DNA of 64,000 bases from Dipetalonema caudispina (taxonomy: Eukaryota > Nematoda > Chromadorea > Rhabditida > Onchocercidae), in NCBI GenBank assembly GCA_013365325.1, contig JABVXV010000039.1, forward strand, positions 248,001-312,000, given 5' to 3'. The position numbers and the translations under genes are program-made. Positions 50,101 through 60,858 of the stretch are shown piece by piece (position 1 is the first letter of the stretch; each line of letters starts with the position of its first letter). The notes below the pieces were generated by a model. The model was not told the origin of the DNA, ran no database searches, and was given only the letters and a program-made list of their open reading frames with translations.

Positions 50101-52588
50101 GAAAAATCGATTGTTTACCTCGTGATACCTACATCAAAATATGTGACAGTCTTGTGGAACATTTTGGAAACGTGCAGCATAATACAAAAACGACGATATT
50201 GGCATTGGAAAGCATTTGCAGCATAGGACGTTCGTCAGCATTTGGTCGTGCTGTAGTGAGATTTTAATTTTTTCCAAGCGTCCAAAATTTCCTTCTTTTC
50301 TTATTATTTAAAGATCCAAATAGCTCTAGCAAACAAAAAGATGATTGGTAAGGATTATTCGAATCACTAAGCTGCTTTTCAAAAGCAGAAAACTTGAATG
50401 CGATAGCTTTTTTGTAGAATTTTTTGTTTCTTTTTATAAGTTTATGGAATTCCAATAAAAATGAATTAGCGAATGGTATTAAACAAGGTTGCTTTCTCAA
50501 AATTTTTTTATGGTAGTTTTCTAATTGATTAGGAAATTCTTCTTTTTTATAAATTTCTCATGTGTAATACATTTCTACATAGGTTAGCAATGCTATGATC
50601 AGTAACGAAGGCGCTCTGTTGCGTTTTATGGATCGTTTTTTAATGGGAGAACCGATCGATAAACTACTTTTTGAGGTGGCAACTCAGCTCGTCAATCTTT
50701 TCGAAAACATTTTAAAGAAAGTAAGTGAAGAGATAAATTATCAGAAAGGTTCTAATTTAATTATGTTAGAATGTATCTGTTTGTTTTTAAATTTTATTTC
50801 ACTTAAGGTATCCGTCACAGTGTGAAGTACTTTTCAAATTTGTTACGAGATATTAGTGCTTGTAGATGAAAAATAAAGTGAACTAAAAATCGACCGTTTC
50901 TTTTTCATCAGCCAAGATTACCATTTCATATTTTTATTCCCCTCTTTCCAAACACAAATTTTTGATTGTAAAATCATTCTTCGAGCTTTGATTTTTTTGC
51001 ATTTTTCAGGATTCAGTTAAGTTTGTTGCAATGAATTTACAGTCTTCCACCGATTTCGAACAACATCCTTTAGTGCGGCTGAAAAATCAGTTAACAGAAT
51101 CGAACTGTTCAAAAGACATGCTGTTGAGTTTGCAAAGAACGATAGATGCTTCGACCCAAGCAGAACCTGTTGAGGGTAAGTCTTTAGTTTACTATTTATT
51201 CGTCATTAATGTTCGTTATAATTTAATAAATATTGCTGTGTTGCGAGATTTATCGGATCGGCCGCTCAATTTCAAGAGGTTTTGATTGTCAAAAAGCTCT
51301 TTTGGACTCATCCAAAGAATGAAAGATTTATTGCTTTAGCGGTACCAGAAGATTTGGAAGCTTACGAGTGGCCTGAAAATGTGACTATCGTGCAACAAGT
51401 TGATAGTCGACAAATAACAAATTATCATGTGAAAGACTTATTGAGTTCGTAAGTTATTGTCTGTTTTATAGTATTTATTTCGTTATTAGCGTCAATGAAA
51501 GAAGGTAATTTTTGTCTTCTTTGAAATGAAAAGAAAATTGAAAGAAGGTGATTTTTAATCTTGATGTGTTACTTTTTGAATCTCTTTAAACCCCAAAATA
51601 TTGTTGTTTTCGAACTGTCAGCACTTCATGGGTTTCAAATAGAAATAACAGTTTAAACATATTTCGATTCGAAATTAAAGGCTATTTGGGTTCCGTGATT
51701 TGTAGCTAAAAAATTCGAATTGAGAACTTGGAATATTACAGTAATCTGCTTACTCTGTTGACTTCCTATTTTGCAGAGATAACGGGGATTTTCATAATAA
51801 TGCTACACTTTCCACCGTTGATTTAAATATGCTCAATGAAGAATTTTTCCCGGAGACTTCGCTGCTTTCTGCAAAGAAGTTAGTGTTTATGAATATTCTC
51901 TAGAGGTTTGATAAATACAGATTTTAGTGTTGCAAGTAAATTTATTTAGTGAATGGCGCAATAGTGGTTCGGCATGGGAATATATAGCTTTTCTTCGTAA
52001 CCGAAAAGATTTGCGGGCGGAGAGATATGTGTGTACTGTTTTTGCTAGTTGGTGAGTCGGTGAATATCTATCCTGATGATATTTTTTTTAATCCTTATGA
52101 AGTAAAGAAGATTCAGTTATCTTCGCGCTTTATTTCAGGTCGGCATCGCCAGTTCAGCTGCAGAGTATAAATTTGGTGAATTTTTAACCGTATATGCAAT
52201 TTAGTTCGGCTAAGGAATAATGAGTTTTCCTCTTTTGCCTAAATCAGTGCAAGATTACTTTTGAATGAGACTTCTGAGGAGCATTGCCAACACTTGGATT
52301 GAATAGCAAAATAATTATTGTGATCAAAATAGTCAGGTCGAGCGGCGTTTGGTTCTGGGTCTGCTGCAAGAAAATTATGCAGCTTTAATTTCTGCAAGAC
52401 AAAATTATAATAAATTTCAGGCCCAAAAATGGAAAACATTCAATTTCGAAGGCCCGAAAAGGTTAGTCTTTGCATATAGTGCTGTCGTATTTGTGTATCG
52501 GTGTTTTAAATATTAATCAAAAAATTCCAGGAAACGTCCTTATGGAACGAAAAAAATTTTGGTGAAACCAAAAATACGTCGCCATTAA
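44114..52588 (+). CDS. VIRMA: Virilizer/VIRMA (KIAA1429) orthologue, about 1300 aa
   Basis: VIRMA is the scaffold of the nuclear m6A mRNA-methyltransferase accessory complex (WTAP, HAKAI, ZC3H13). Exons: 44114-44224, 44533-44645, 44717-44867, 45052-45213, 45381-45578, 45802-46040, 46327-46510 (or 46516), 46870-46976, 47108-47533, 48070-48268, 48365-48880, 49041-49138, 49495-49792, 50058-50255, 50583-50720, 51010-51175, 51277-51448, 51777-51878, 51950-52051, 52139-52175, 52337-52461, 52531-52588. Phases agree; the 45052 acceptor is weak and the 46510/46516 donors tie. Colinear landmarks with human VIRMA recalled from memory: RVTVLQNMLHMLLVEEGRLA, YGYLCEILFALARNQSSG, LKHWLEPF, FFATLDILLQLFPLP, KICDSL...LRFM, and the late VDLNMLNEEF block. 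The armadillo-like helical body is present; the N-terminal virilizer domain and the Gly/Arg-rich tail are not, the protein ending in a short basic GTKKILVKPKIRRH. Confidence 0.82.
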
Positions 52589-52758
52589 ATGTATAAAGAA
52601 GCGACTTATTAATTTTGTTTCGAAAAGAGGATTTCCAAGAGAAAGAAGTCAACTGAAAGAATATTTATTTATTGTTATGGGCATAAAGAAGGTGAAATCT
52701 TTCGAGGTTTTTCTTTATTCTTTATGAACACTTTCTATTGGTAGTTGTACTATGCGTA

Positions 52759-52764
52759 AATAAA
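52759..52764 (+). terminator. Candidate poly(A) signal of VIRMA
   Basis: AATAAA 171 bases after the VIRMA stop codon. Confidence 0.5.
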
Positions 52765-53964
52765 ATTAAGAAGTTAAATAAATACCAATAAGTTTCATTG
52801 CATTTTAAGAATACCTCCACAACTAAAGTCTATTTATACGTACTGAAGAGGAAATATAACTAGTAATAAGTATGAGACGTTTCATTTATATCGGAGTTCC
52901 GTTTACTTCAAAACGTTTGGACATTAAAAGTGGGTATCATCAGCAATAATCATCCATTTCTTCTGCTGATTTCAAAAGAATCAATAATTAGTGGTTTATT
53001 GTGACTGGTTTCAGGATGTTTTTCTTTTTCTTGAGATATTTGTTAACTTTAAGATTCAAAAAATTGAAAATTTTGTGTTGCATGCTCAAATGGAACACTG
53101 ATGGTATGTGATAAATGGGTGAAATAATTTAAAAAAAAAAAAAGAAAAAAAAAAGCAAATGAAAACAAAAATAAAGAAGCGTTTCTTTCTGAGCATTGTC
53201 AATATTCATTTATGTTGCAGTAAACGAGTGACAATAAAATTTCGTATAACAAAACGTCACGTCACATTTATTTCCAAATCATAAGTAATTCACGCTTACT
53301 ACATGTGAGTGACTTACTACAGTGCTACTCACTCACTATACTTTTACATAACAGTTATACAACTTGCGCAATGATGTAACTTATTGTCATTTTATGGGAA
53401 ATACAATTTATCTTAAAATTATTTCTGAAGATTGCATGTTTACATGTTTCATATTGTTAAAAATCGTTCAAAGATGAAACGAATTTGTTGTTACAATATT
53501 TCAATTTTATATTGTTGAGGTGGTTCAAAGATGAAACAAATTTGATACAAAATTGCTCCAAATGATTAGTTTAAAAGTTGACAGATTACTTCATGTCACA
53601 TTTTTCCATTCTGTTCATCCGCTAAAATTTTGTTGCGCACATTGATGATATTTGTCATCACTATTGAGTTAATGACAAAAATGATATGTAATCATTTAAC
53701 TTCAAATTAACATTCCATTATTTCTATTAATAATTCCATTACTAGTCCGATTTTTTTAATAATTTCATCAATGAATATACTTTTCCCTCCTTTGCATTTA
53801 TAATTATATTTGTCAAATTGCTATTTAAGCCTTCCTTTCAATGTCTAACAATTAATAAGAGAGGAGTATTACCGATCAAATATTACAGTAATTCAATTCA
53901 AATCTATTCCAAGTTTTTCCGGAATATTTATTCAACATTCATGCTCTATTTTCATGTGTTTTAG
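52765..53964. other. AT-rich spacer downstream of VIRMA
   Basis: Nothing coding is supported. A near-repeat of the word GGTTCAAAGATGAAAC (53522) with TCGTTCAAAGATGAAACGAA (53464) is seen. The missing 5' exon of the 53965 gene should lie here, but I could not identify it. Confidence 0.5.
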
Positions 53965-54545
53965 TTACTCAGAAATACGGTGACAATAAGCCAATAGTAG
54001 TGAATATCGGTTCAGACACAGTCTTCCTGAAAACTGTTACAGCTAATTAATTTCCGCTTTTTCCATTCACCAACCAGTTCAATACTGGTATTGAAATTAA
54101 TCCTGCTAATAAAGTGGTAAATAATTTTTCAGTATTAACATTCGGTCACATTTGACTTTTATTTTAGCTTCTCTAGCTGATCTTAATATTTATGATATCA
54201 GAATCATAATGCTTATTTCAATCAATAGCGCCGATGATATAAACATCCCAATTACGTTTTAGAGTAATTGGGATTTGGATACTAATTTATATATGGTACA
54301 TATCAATGTGGATAGCAAAGTTGGCTATCAGATACGATCGACCAATTTTCTGAATATCAAATCTGAAGCATTGCTTGGTCAAAATGCAGCTTTCCGCAAA
54401 GCTCGTAATAAGCTGATTTTATACTTAATTTGCTAACAAATCTTAGAATTACTGTTTTTTACAAGATTTGCAAAAATTTAAATCAAATTATAAATTATTG
54501 GAAAAGTAGCTTTTATTAGTAATTGGAAATTGAAGAGAACAAGAA

Positions 54546-54581
<36 letters not shown>

Positions 54582-55609
54582 AAAGCAGTGTAATTCATAA
54601 CACGGATCAATCATTTTCAAATCAGTCACCTTTGTGATTTAGTTTTCAAGAAATCATAATTTCCTATCGTGTATCATATTTTATTCTTCTATTTAATTTT
54701 TATAATAACTGAATTAACTTGATAACGGAACCAGTTATCAATTCAAATTCTTACACTTTCATATCACTTTTACCCTACAAGATATCATCCACATAGCTAT
54801 TTCTACATGATATTGATTTGATTTTTATTAAATCAATTTTCATGTCAATTTTATTTTACCTGAGATTACTTACTTGGAAACAACTAATTCTTGTGAAAGA
54901 AATTGAATTATTATTGTGCCATTGTAGCATTCTTTTACTGTTTGTTTGTTTCTTTAGTTTTTATTACATATCATTTATTTTTGAAAGACTTCTTTAATCT
55001 TCGATTTTTAAAATTAAAAGAGAAACATTTTGTAAATTATCATAGAAGAAGCTAAAGAAATTATTATTGGAAAATTATCATTCGGATACGAACCAATACG
55101 ATGTAAGCCACCATACTGCAATCCATTTGTACATCATAAAGGTGTTGATGTAGAAGTGGAACACGGTTGGTTACTTTTCATACATACCTTCTCTGGGAAT
55201 GTAAGTTGTAATAATGAAGTTAAAATTAATAAACCTTCTCATTCATCAAAAATTACTAATCAATATAGTACAATACCAAACCTATCATATAATCGTTGAG
55301 GATTTCCTAATTTAATAGCTATCAGCATTTAATAACTAATAACTATTGTAAATTTTATGAATTAAATTGAAATCAAAAAAATGAATTTTCAAATTTTAGA
55401 TAATTAAATGAATCCTCGACATGCATTATCATCTTTCAGGAGATGATACATTCTTCATCGATGATATTGATTTCCCGATTCCGGTTGAAAAAATTGGAAT
55501 TGGTGTACGATTTTCACTTTCAGATGCTTTTGAATATGGCACCTCTCCAATAATATATACAAATGATGATGTATTCAATCCTTCATCATCATTTCATCTT
55601 GAAAGCTGA
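53965..55609 (+). CDS. Uncharacterised protein, 5' end not found (at least 179 aa)
   Basis: Five blocks join in phase: 53965-54035, 54078-54116, 54263-54404, 55046-55165 and 55440-55609 (TGA). The C-terminal part is the best supported: GYEPIRCKPPYCNPF, then HHKGVDVEVEHG spliced to DDTFFIDDIDFPIP and a tail ending FHLES. The CKPPYCNP motif (C-x4-C) in an acidic, beta-looking context suggests a secreted extracellular protein, possibly of a nematode-restricted family; I do not recognise it with certainty. Exon 1 and exon 2 require a 42-base intron; reading through instead meets an in-frame TAA, so the gene is either normally spliced there or broken. No ATG or signal peptide exon was found upstream. 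It stands alone on the plus strand after VIRMA. Confidence 0.5.
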
Positions 55610-55840
55610 GATAATAAATAAAACAGTAAATATAAGTATAATAAAATTTACACCATATTTCCTATACTTCTTTCATTCAGTGAAAAAAAAAAAAAAAAGT
55701 TAAAAATATGCAAATTTAATAACTGACTTTATTTATGTCAAAAAAGATGGGAAATCTTTTAATGGCATTCATCATTAACCTATTATGTCGTCATTATATT
55801 TCCTGTACCAAATCACAATTTCTCTTCCTTTCAGTTCATT

Positions 55841-55882
<42 letters not shown>

Positions 55883-57732
55883 GAAGAATGAAAAAAGAAA
55901 AAGGAAAGGAAAGTACACAAGAAAATAATTGAAATAAAATACAACGTGTAACAGATTTTTGACCAACTTTTTCATCCATTCATACAAATTGCTTACGAAA
56001 TAAGACAGAATGATAAAATTAGGTATTGTATGAAAATGTTACTTAATTAGTTAAATGAAATGAAGAAAACAAAAAAAAAAAAAAAAAAGGGAAAAGAAAA
56101 AGAAAAGATTTCGTCTTATAATATCTTATTCATTTAAATGCTTTCTTCAAATTTTTTCGAAATATAAAATTATCATTTTAACATGATTTCTTATATGAAA
56201 AACAAGTTTCAATTCATCATTTATGGGGATAGCTATAGTTGCTCCTTCTAAACTTTTTCTTTTTTTTTTTTTTTTTTTTTCTTTTTGCGAAAAAATTGAT
56301 TGCGAGAGGAACTGGTTCGATAGCGGAAAACTATCTAAAAAGGGAATGACTTTGATCTTCAGAAATTATTGCAATGAAGAAAATCGTCGAAAATTTTTAT
56401 TTGTCGGAATTTTCATAAATCGAGATTTATAACAAAATTGCAAAATTTTCGCATATTTTCTTCCTCCATATACTACCATACAAATTAATTGCTTCGTCTT
56501 TTTTTTTTTTTTTTTTCTTTTCTTTTACTATAATAACAATATTTTATGTAAATGTTTCATTTTTTTTGTTAACTTACTCTTTTTCCTGTAACCTAAAATT
56601 TCATCCTGTTGTCCTATCTATCATCAATTATGCAATTTTTTTTTTTTGGAAATTTCTCAGTGTTCTTTAAAAATTATATCATTTTCATTTCTTCTAGTTT
56701 TGTCTTCCCTTTTCTATTCACATTATCTTTTCTCATTGTCTGATTGTTCTTTTTTTTTTTTTTCCATTATTATAGTTTGTTAGTAAAATATTTCGTTGAC
56801 TTCTGGTGTTTTTTCTTTCTTTCTTTTTTGAATTAGAATTTACACAATCAATCGATATTAATTTTAGCCTGAAATTTTAGGATGAGCTCAGAATAAAGGT
56901 AGGAAAGTTTTTGCAATGCGGGAAAAATGAAGCAAATCTTAACTAAGATAAATGGTACAATATTTGATGGGTAAACTTACAGGTTTAATAGGATAGATGA
57001 CAAAATGATGATTTCAGAACATAACAGTGAATTTTAGAGAACAGTTGAATGGAAACTGTCAAACAGTTAGGAAAGGACAATTGTAGTTTGATTTTATTTT
57101 TAAAAAATAAAATACGACTTTTTCTCGTCATTTTCCGCTTTATATGAAAATGCTTACTATAGATCGTAGTTTATGTCATTTTTCATTCGTACTCGTGAAA
57201 AGAATGAAAAAAAGAAAAAAAAAAAAAAAAAAAAGAACCAAACTACAATTTGATTCTCACATGTGTTTTCAAATTATTTCAAAAATTTGTCAATCTTCTT
57301 TCTGACGGACATAGAGACAACTGATTTCTTCCACAAACCCTCATCACTATCATTATTTCTAGACCTCGTTCAAACTGTTTCTTTTACTTTCCTTTCCTTT
57401 TTTGTGTATGCCAGCAAAATCACTGTTTCAACATTTCCATCAAATAGACAAATTTAATATTTGAATATCAAATTTATCAATCTTTTTTTTTTCTTTCCGT
57501 GAAATACTTCATATTTGTTAATCTAAATTGGATAAAAAAAAAAAAGGAAAAAAATGAAATATTTTCCAATTTAAATAATTTGTTAACAGATTCCAATGGA
57601 TGCAATAATAGTTAAAGGATATTATATAGTTCATTTCCGAATAACATCCAAATCACACAAAGATTTCTTGTTAGCAAAAGATCGTCCTAATTCTAAAATA
57701 TGTCCATTCATCCACTCATCCGCTGGTTTGAC
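55610..57732. other. AT-rich DNA with homopolymer runs, no gene seen
   Basis: T-runs and A-runs of 15-25 bases (for example 55842-55882, 56072-56088, 56501-56516, 57215-57234). Open frames are homopolymer-driven and short. Nothing coding is supported. Confidence 0.6.
55842..55882. repeat. Abutting T25-A16 palindrome
   Basis: Twenty-five T directly followed by sixteen A, able to snap back on itself; the largest such switch in the window. Confidence 0.9.
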
Positions 57733-58100
57733 CCATCTATCGTCCATATCGTCCGTGCGCTTGTACATCATCGTCCACACGCTTGTCCATCTATTTTTCC
57801 ATACGCATGTTCATCTATCGTCCATATGCTTGTCCATCTATTGTCCATACGCTTGTCCATCTATCGTCCATACGCTTGTCCATCTATCGTCCATATGCTT
57901 GTCCATCTATCGTCCACACGCTTGTCCATCTATCGTCCATATGCTTGTCCATCTGTCGTCCGTACGCTTGTCCATCTATCGTCTATATGCTTGTCTATCC
58001 ATCGTCCACACGCTTGTCCATCTATTTTTCCATACGCTTGTCCATCTATCGTCCACACGCTTGTCCATCTATCGTCCATATGCTTGTCCATTCATCCATT
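57733..58100 (+). repeat. 23-bp minisatellite, about 15 units
   Basis: Tandem degenerate units of the form CGTCCATAYGCTTGTCCATCTAT, with scattered variants (Y = C or T; TTTTT replacing TCGTC in two units). The unit contains no stop codon in any plus frame and 23 is not a multiple of 3, so all three plus frames stay open over 130-218 codons. Higher GC than the surroundings. Confidence 0.93.
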
Positions 58101-58195
58101 GCTGCACGAGTCTTGCAAAGGGGCAAAGCAGGGAGAAAGTTGCACCTACAACACAACAAAACTACGAGATACATTTATTTATAAGCGATCGATAC

Positions 58196-58228
58196 ATACA
58201 CACACACACACACACATATATATATATG
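58196..58228. repeat. (CA)n(TA)n microsatellite
   Basis: CA repeats followed by TA repeats just downstream of the 23-bp minisatellite. Confidence 0.9.
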
Positions 58229-58269
58229 TCCGAATATATGTATGTATCTTAACAGACATCGTCTGCATC

Positions 58270-58292
58270 TGTCCGTCTGTCTGTCTGTCTGT
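58270..58292. repeat. (GTCT)n microsatellite
   Basis: About five GTCT units in tandem. Confidence 0.9.
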
Positions 58293-58579
58293 TAGTGTGT
58301 GATATAAGTATTGCGTACATATAAAAATATATTGTAGGATGGTGCAGTTAGTGCAAAATGCGTGAAATGAAAAAAAGGCGTTAGAAAGAAGAAGGGAGGC
58401 GATGGCAGCTCTCACTTAGAGCTCACAGACGAATATATGATGCACATGGAAGCAAGCAGGCTGTAGTGAACTTCCAGCTGTACGCCATCAACTTCAACAT
58501 CGTGGGAGAGTGGATGATAATAACTTTGCCATATCTGGATGATAATGATTTTTAATTGGAATGATTAGATCTATCTAAA

Positions 58580-58607
58580 GAATGCATGCAATTGATAGCA
58601 TGCATTC
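58580..58607. repeat. Perfect 10-bp inverted repeat with GCATGC cores
   Basis: GAATGCATGC (58580-58589), an eight-base loop, then GCATGCATTC (58598-58607). Forms a perfect ten-pair stem. Confidence 0.85.
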
Positions 58608-58646
58608 CATAAAATTAACTTATGCTCTTTTTTGTAGCATAATAAT

Positions 58647-58686
58647 GATCATCATCATCATAATAATCATCATCGTCATCATCATT

Positions 58687-58724
<38 letters not shown>

Positions 58725-58731
58725 TATCATC
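58647..58731. repeat. (ATC)n microsatellite
   Basis: Roughly 28 ATC/CAT units with a few TTA or GTC variants. On the minus strand it reads as a run of Asp codons, producing a spurious 76-codon open frame. Confidence 0.92.
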
Positions 58732-58856
58732 CAACAATTGTCCCACTCCTCTTCTCTCATTCTTCATTTTCCCAGCTGAAATGTGCAACGTAACGCGCAG
58801 ACAGACATATGCCCACGCAGACGCAAAGCACTTGCTTGCATGCATATCGATGCATG

Positions 58857-60826
58857 TCTCTCATGTCTGGGGGTAGGATAATCGGTATCTGAATGAATTC
58901 ATGTATGGGCTCTGTTCGTTCCTTCTTTTTCATTCCTTCGATCGTTCATTTGTTTTGGCCCATGATAGCTTAGGCAGATGAAAAAGAATTTTTGTACTAA
59001 TTTTTATTTATCCCTTTCATCTTTTTCATTATTCTTACATTTATTTTTTATTGTTAATGTTGTATTATTACGGATAAACGTATCTTAGATAGTTTGAAAT
59101 TTTTCAAAATTTAACTACTTAATCCTCTTGAATATATGATATTCATGATAGGATCATTTCATCTCATTATTCTGTATACCTAATTTTATGCTTATAATTA
59201 AATTTCATCATTTCTACTACATCCTAATGAAGGATGAATAATTTTTCTTGGCCATAATAATAATATGAGATTTTCATAGATTATATATTCATGAAGTTGT
59301 TGTTTTTTACCTCTTACAATCATTTCTTCTCTTGCAAACGGTATTTTTGTTTGTCACAAACTTACTAAGAGTATTTTCAAAGAAATCACCGATAGTTTCA
59401 TCATATCTATGAAATAATTGAATACGTTGATTTGATATAACTGATACGTTATGCTTCATTTTTCATCATTTTCCTTCATCACTTCCGTCATTATCCTACT
59501 TCATATCTAATGTTACTTTCTGATATACCTTTTATAGTTCAATTGTTTTCAACATTCATTTGAAGTAAATATGTCCCATCAATATTGCTGCGATCACTTT
59601 CCTCATCATTGACTTATATATAGTGTAGAAATTACTGCAATTATTGATGTAGAACTTTTTACGTTTATGTCAATTGGAAATTTTATAATTGTGTTTAACT
59701 TGTTAATTAAAATAAAAACAGTGAGATACCATTGAGGAATAAGTTTATTTATTTATGTAGCATTAAAATACATACTATAAGATTTCAAAAATTTTGTGGA
59801 ACATTTTCTGAATGTTGTTAGTTATAGAAACATTTTCGTTGTAGAAAATTGTCGTGATAATTTAGGATATAAGTGATGGTTAATAGTGAGAGATCAGGTA
59901 AAAATAAGACAAAAATTCATTCCTCCATTCTTCGACTTTTGAAGTATTGGTTGCCGATATAATCACAAAGACCATCTATTGACCAGTATCGGCTGAGAAA
60001 GTTCTAGTTTGTAGTACATCTTATCGATCGCAAATATTATAGTTTCTCCGGGAAAGCTATAATGACAACAAAATGCTAAACATTTTTTGATGTCTCGATT
60101 CAATCACACACTGAGTTGATTGTCATTGTTGTCATCGTCGTATACAATCCAATTTTCGTCCTACATCACACCTATTGGAAAAAGACTTTAAATGTTGCAT
60201 AAAATAACAGAGAGAAGAGGAGAAAAAAAAAAAAGAAACAACTTTTTTGATTATCGGCCAGCTTACAGAATTTTTTTTTTTTTTTTTTTTTCTGCCAAAT
60301 GATAAATTACCGAAGAATGTCTTATTGTTGAGTTCTTCGAGAATTTTTTGTACAAGTATTAGAAGAGGATTTGTTTTAATAATTACCTCTTTGCAATTGA
60401 CCAATTATCAATTTCCGATGATCGATTCATTACATTTCTCATCTTCATCCTAAAACTTCTTTTTTTGTATCACAATTAGCATTTTAGATACTGGCTAAAT
60501 TGCTTTACAATATTATTTTGAATTGAAATAACAAAAATTACTCGAATTTTTATTTTCTTCCTTTCTTTTTTTTTTTTATTTCGGTGTTTTTAGTACCATT
60601 CAAATATAAATTAAATAATTCAATATGAGAAAAAGTATACATAAAATTGGAGATATACATTAAAATAATATAAAAGTAATATTTGTTTAATAATGTATCC
60701 CAAGTATCAAACATTTGAATTTTCTCTTTTTTTTTTTTTTTGCATCAACATTTTATTGCACGAATGCCACTACTTCCCACTTAGTTTTGATTTCGTTATT
60801 TTTTCAAGTGTTCCGCAAAAAAAAAA

Positions 60827-60858
<32 letters not shown>

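Noticed and set aside
56300..56330. GGTTCGATAG resembling a tRNA B box
   Set aside because: No matching acceptor stem, A box or anticodon arm nearby.
57695..58180. Possible CRISPR-like array
   Set aside because: Units are contiguous with no unique spacers and the DNA is eukaryotic; it is a minisatellite.
57596..58302. Three overlapping plus-strand open frames of 133-218 codons
   Set aside because: They are the 23-bp minisatellite read in three frames, not genes.
58582..58845. Poly-Ile (plus) and poly-Asp (minus) open frames
   Set aside because: Both are translations of the (ATC)n microsatellite.
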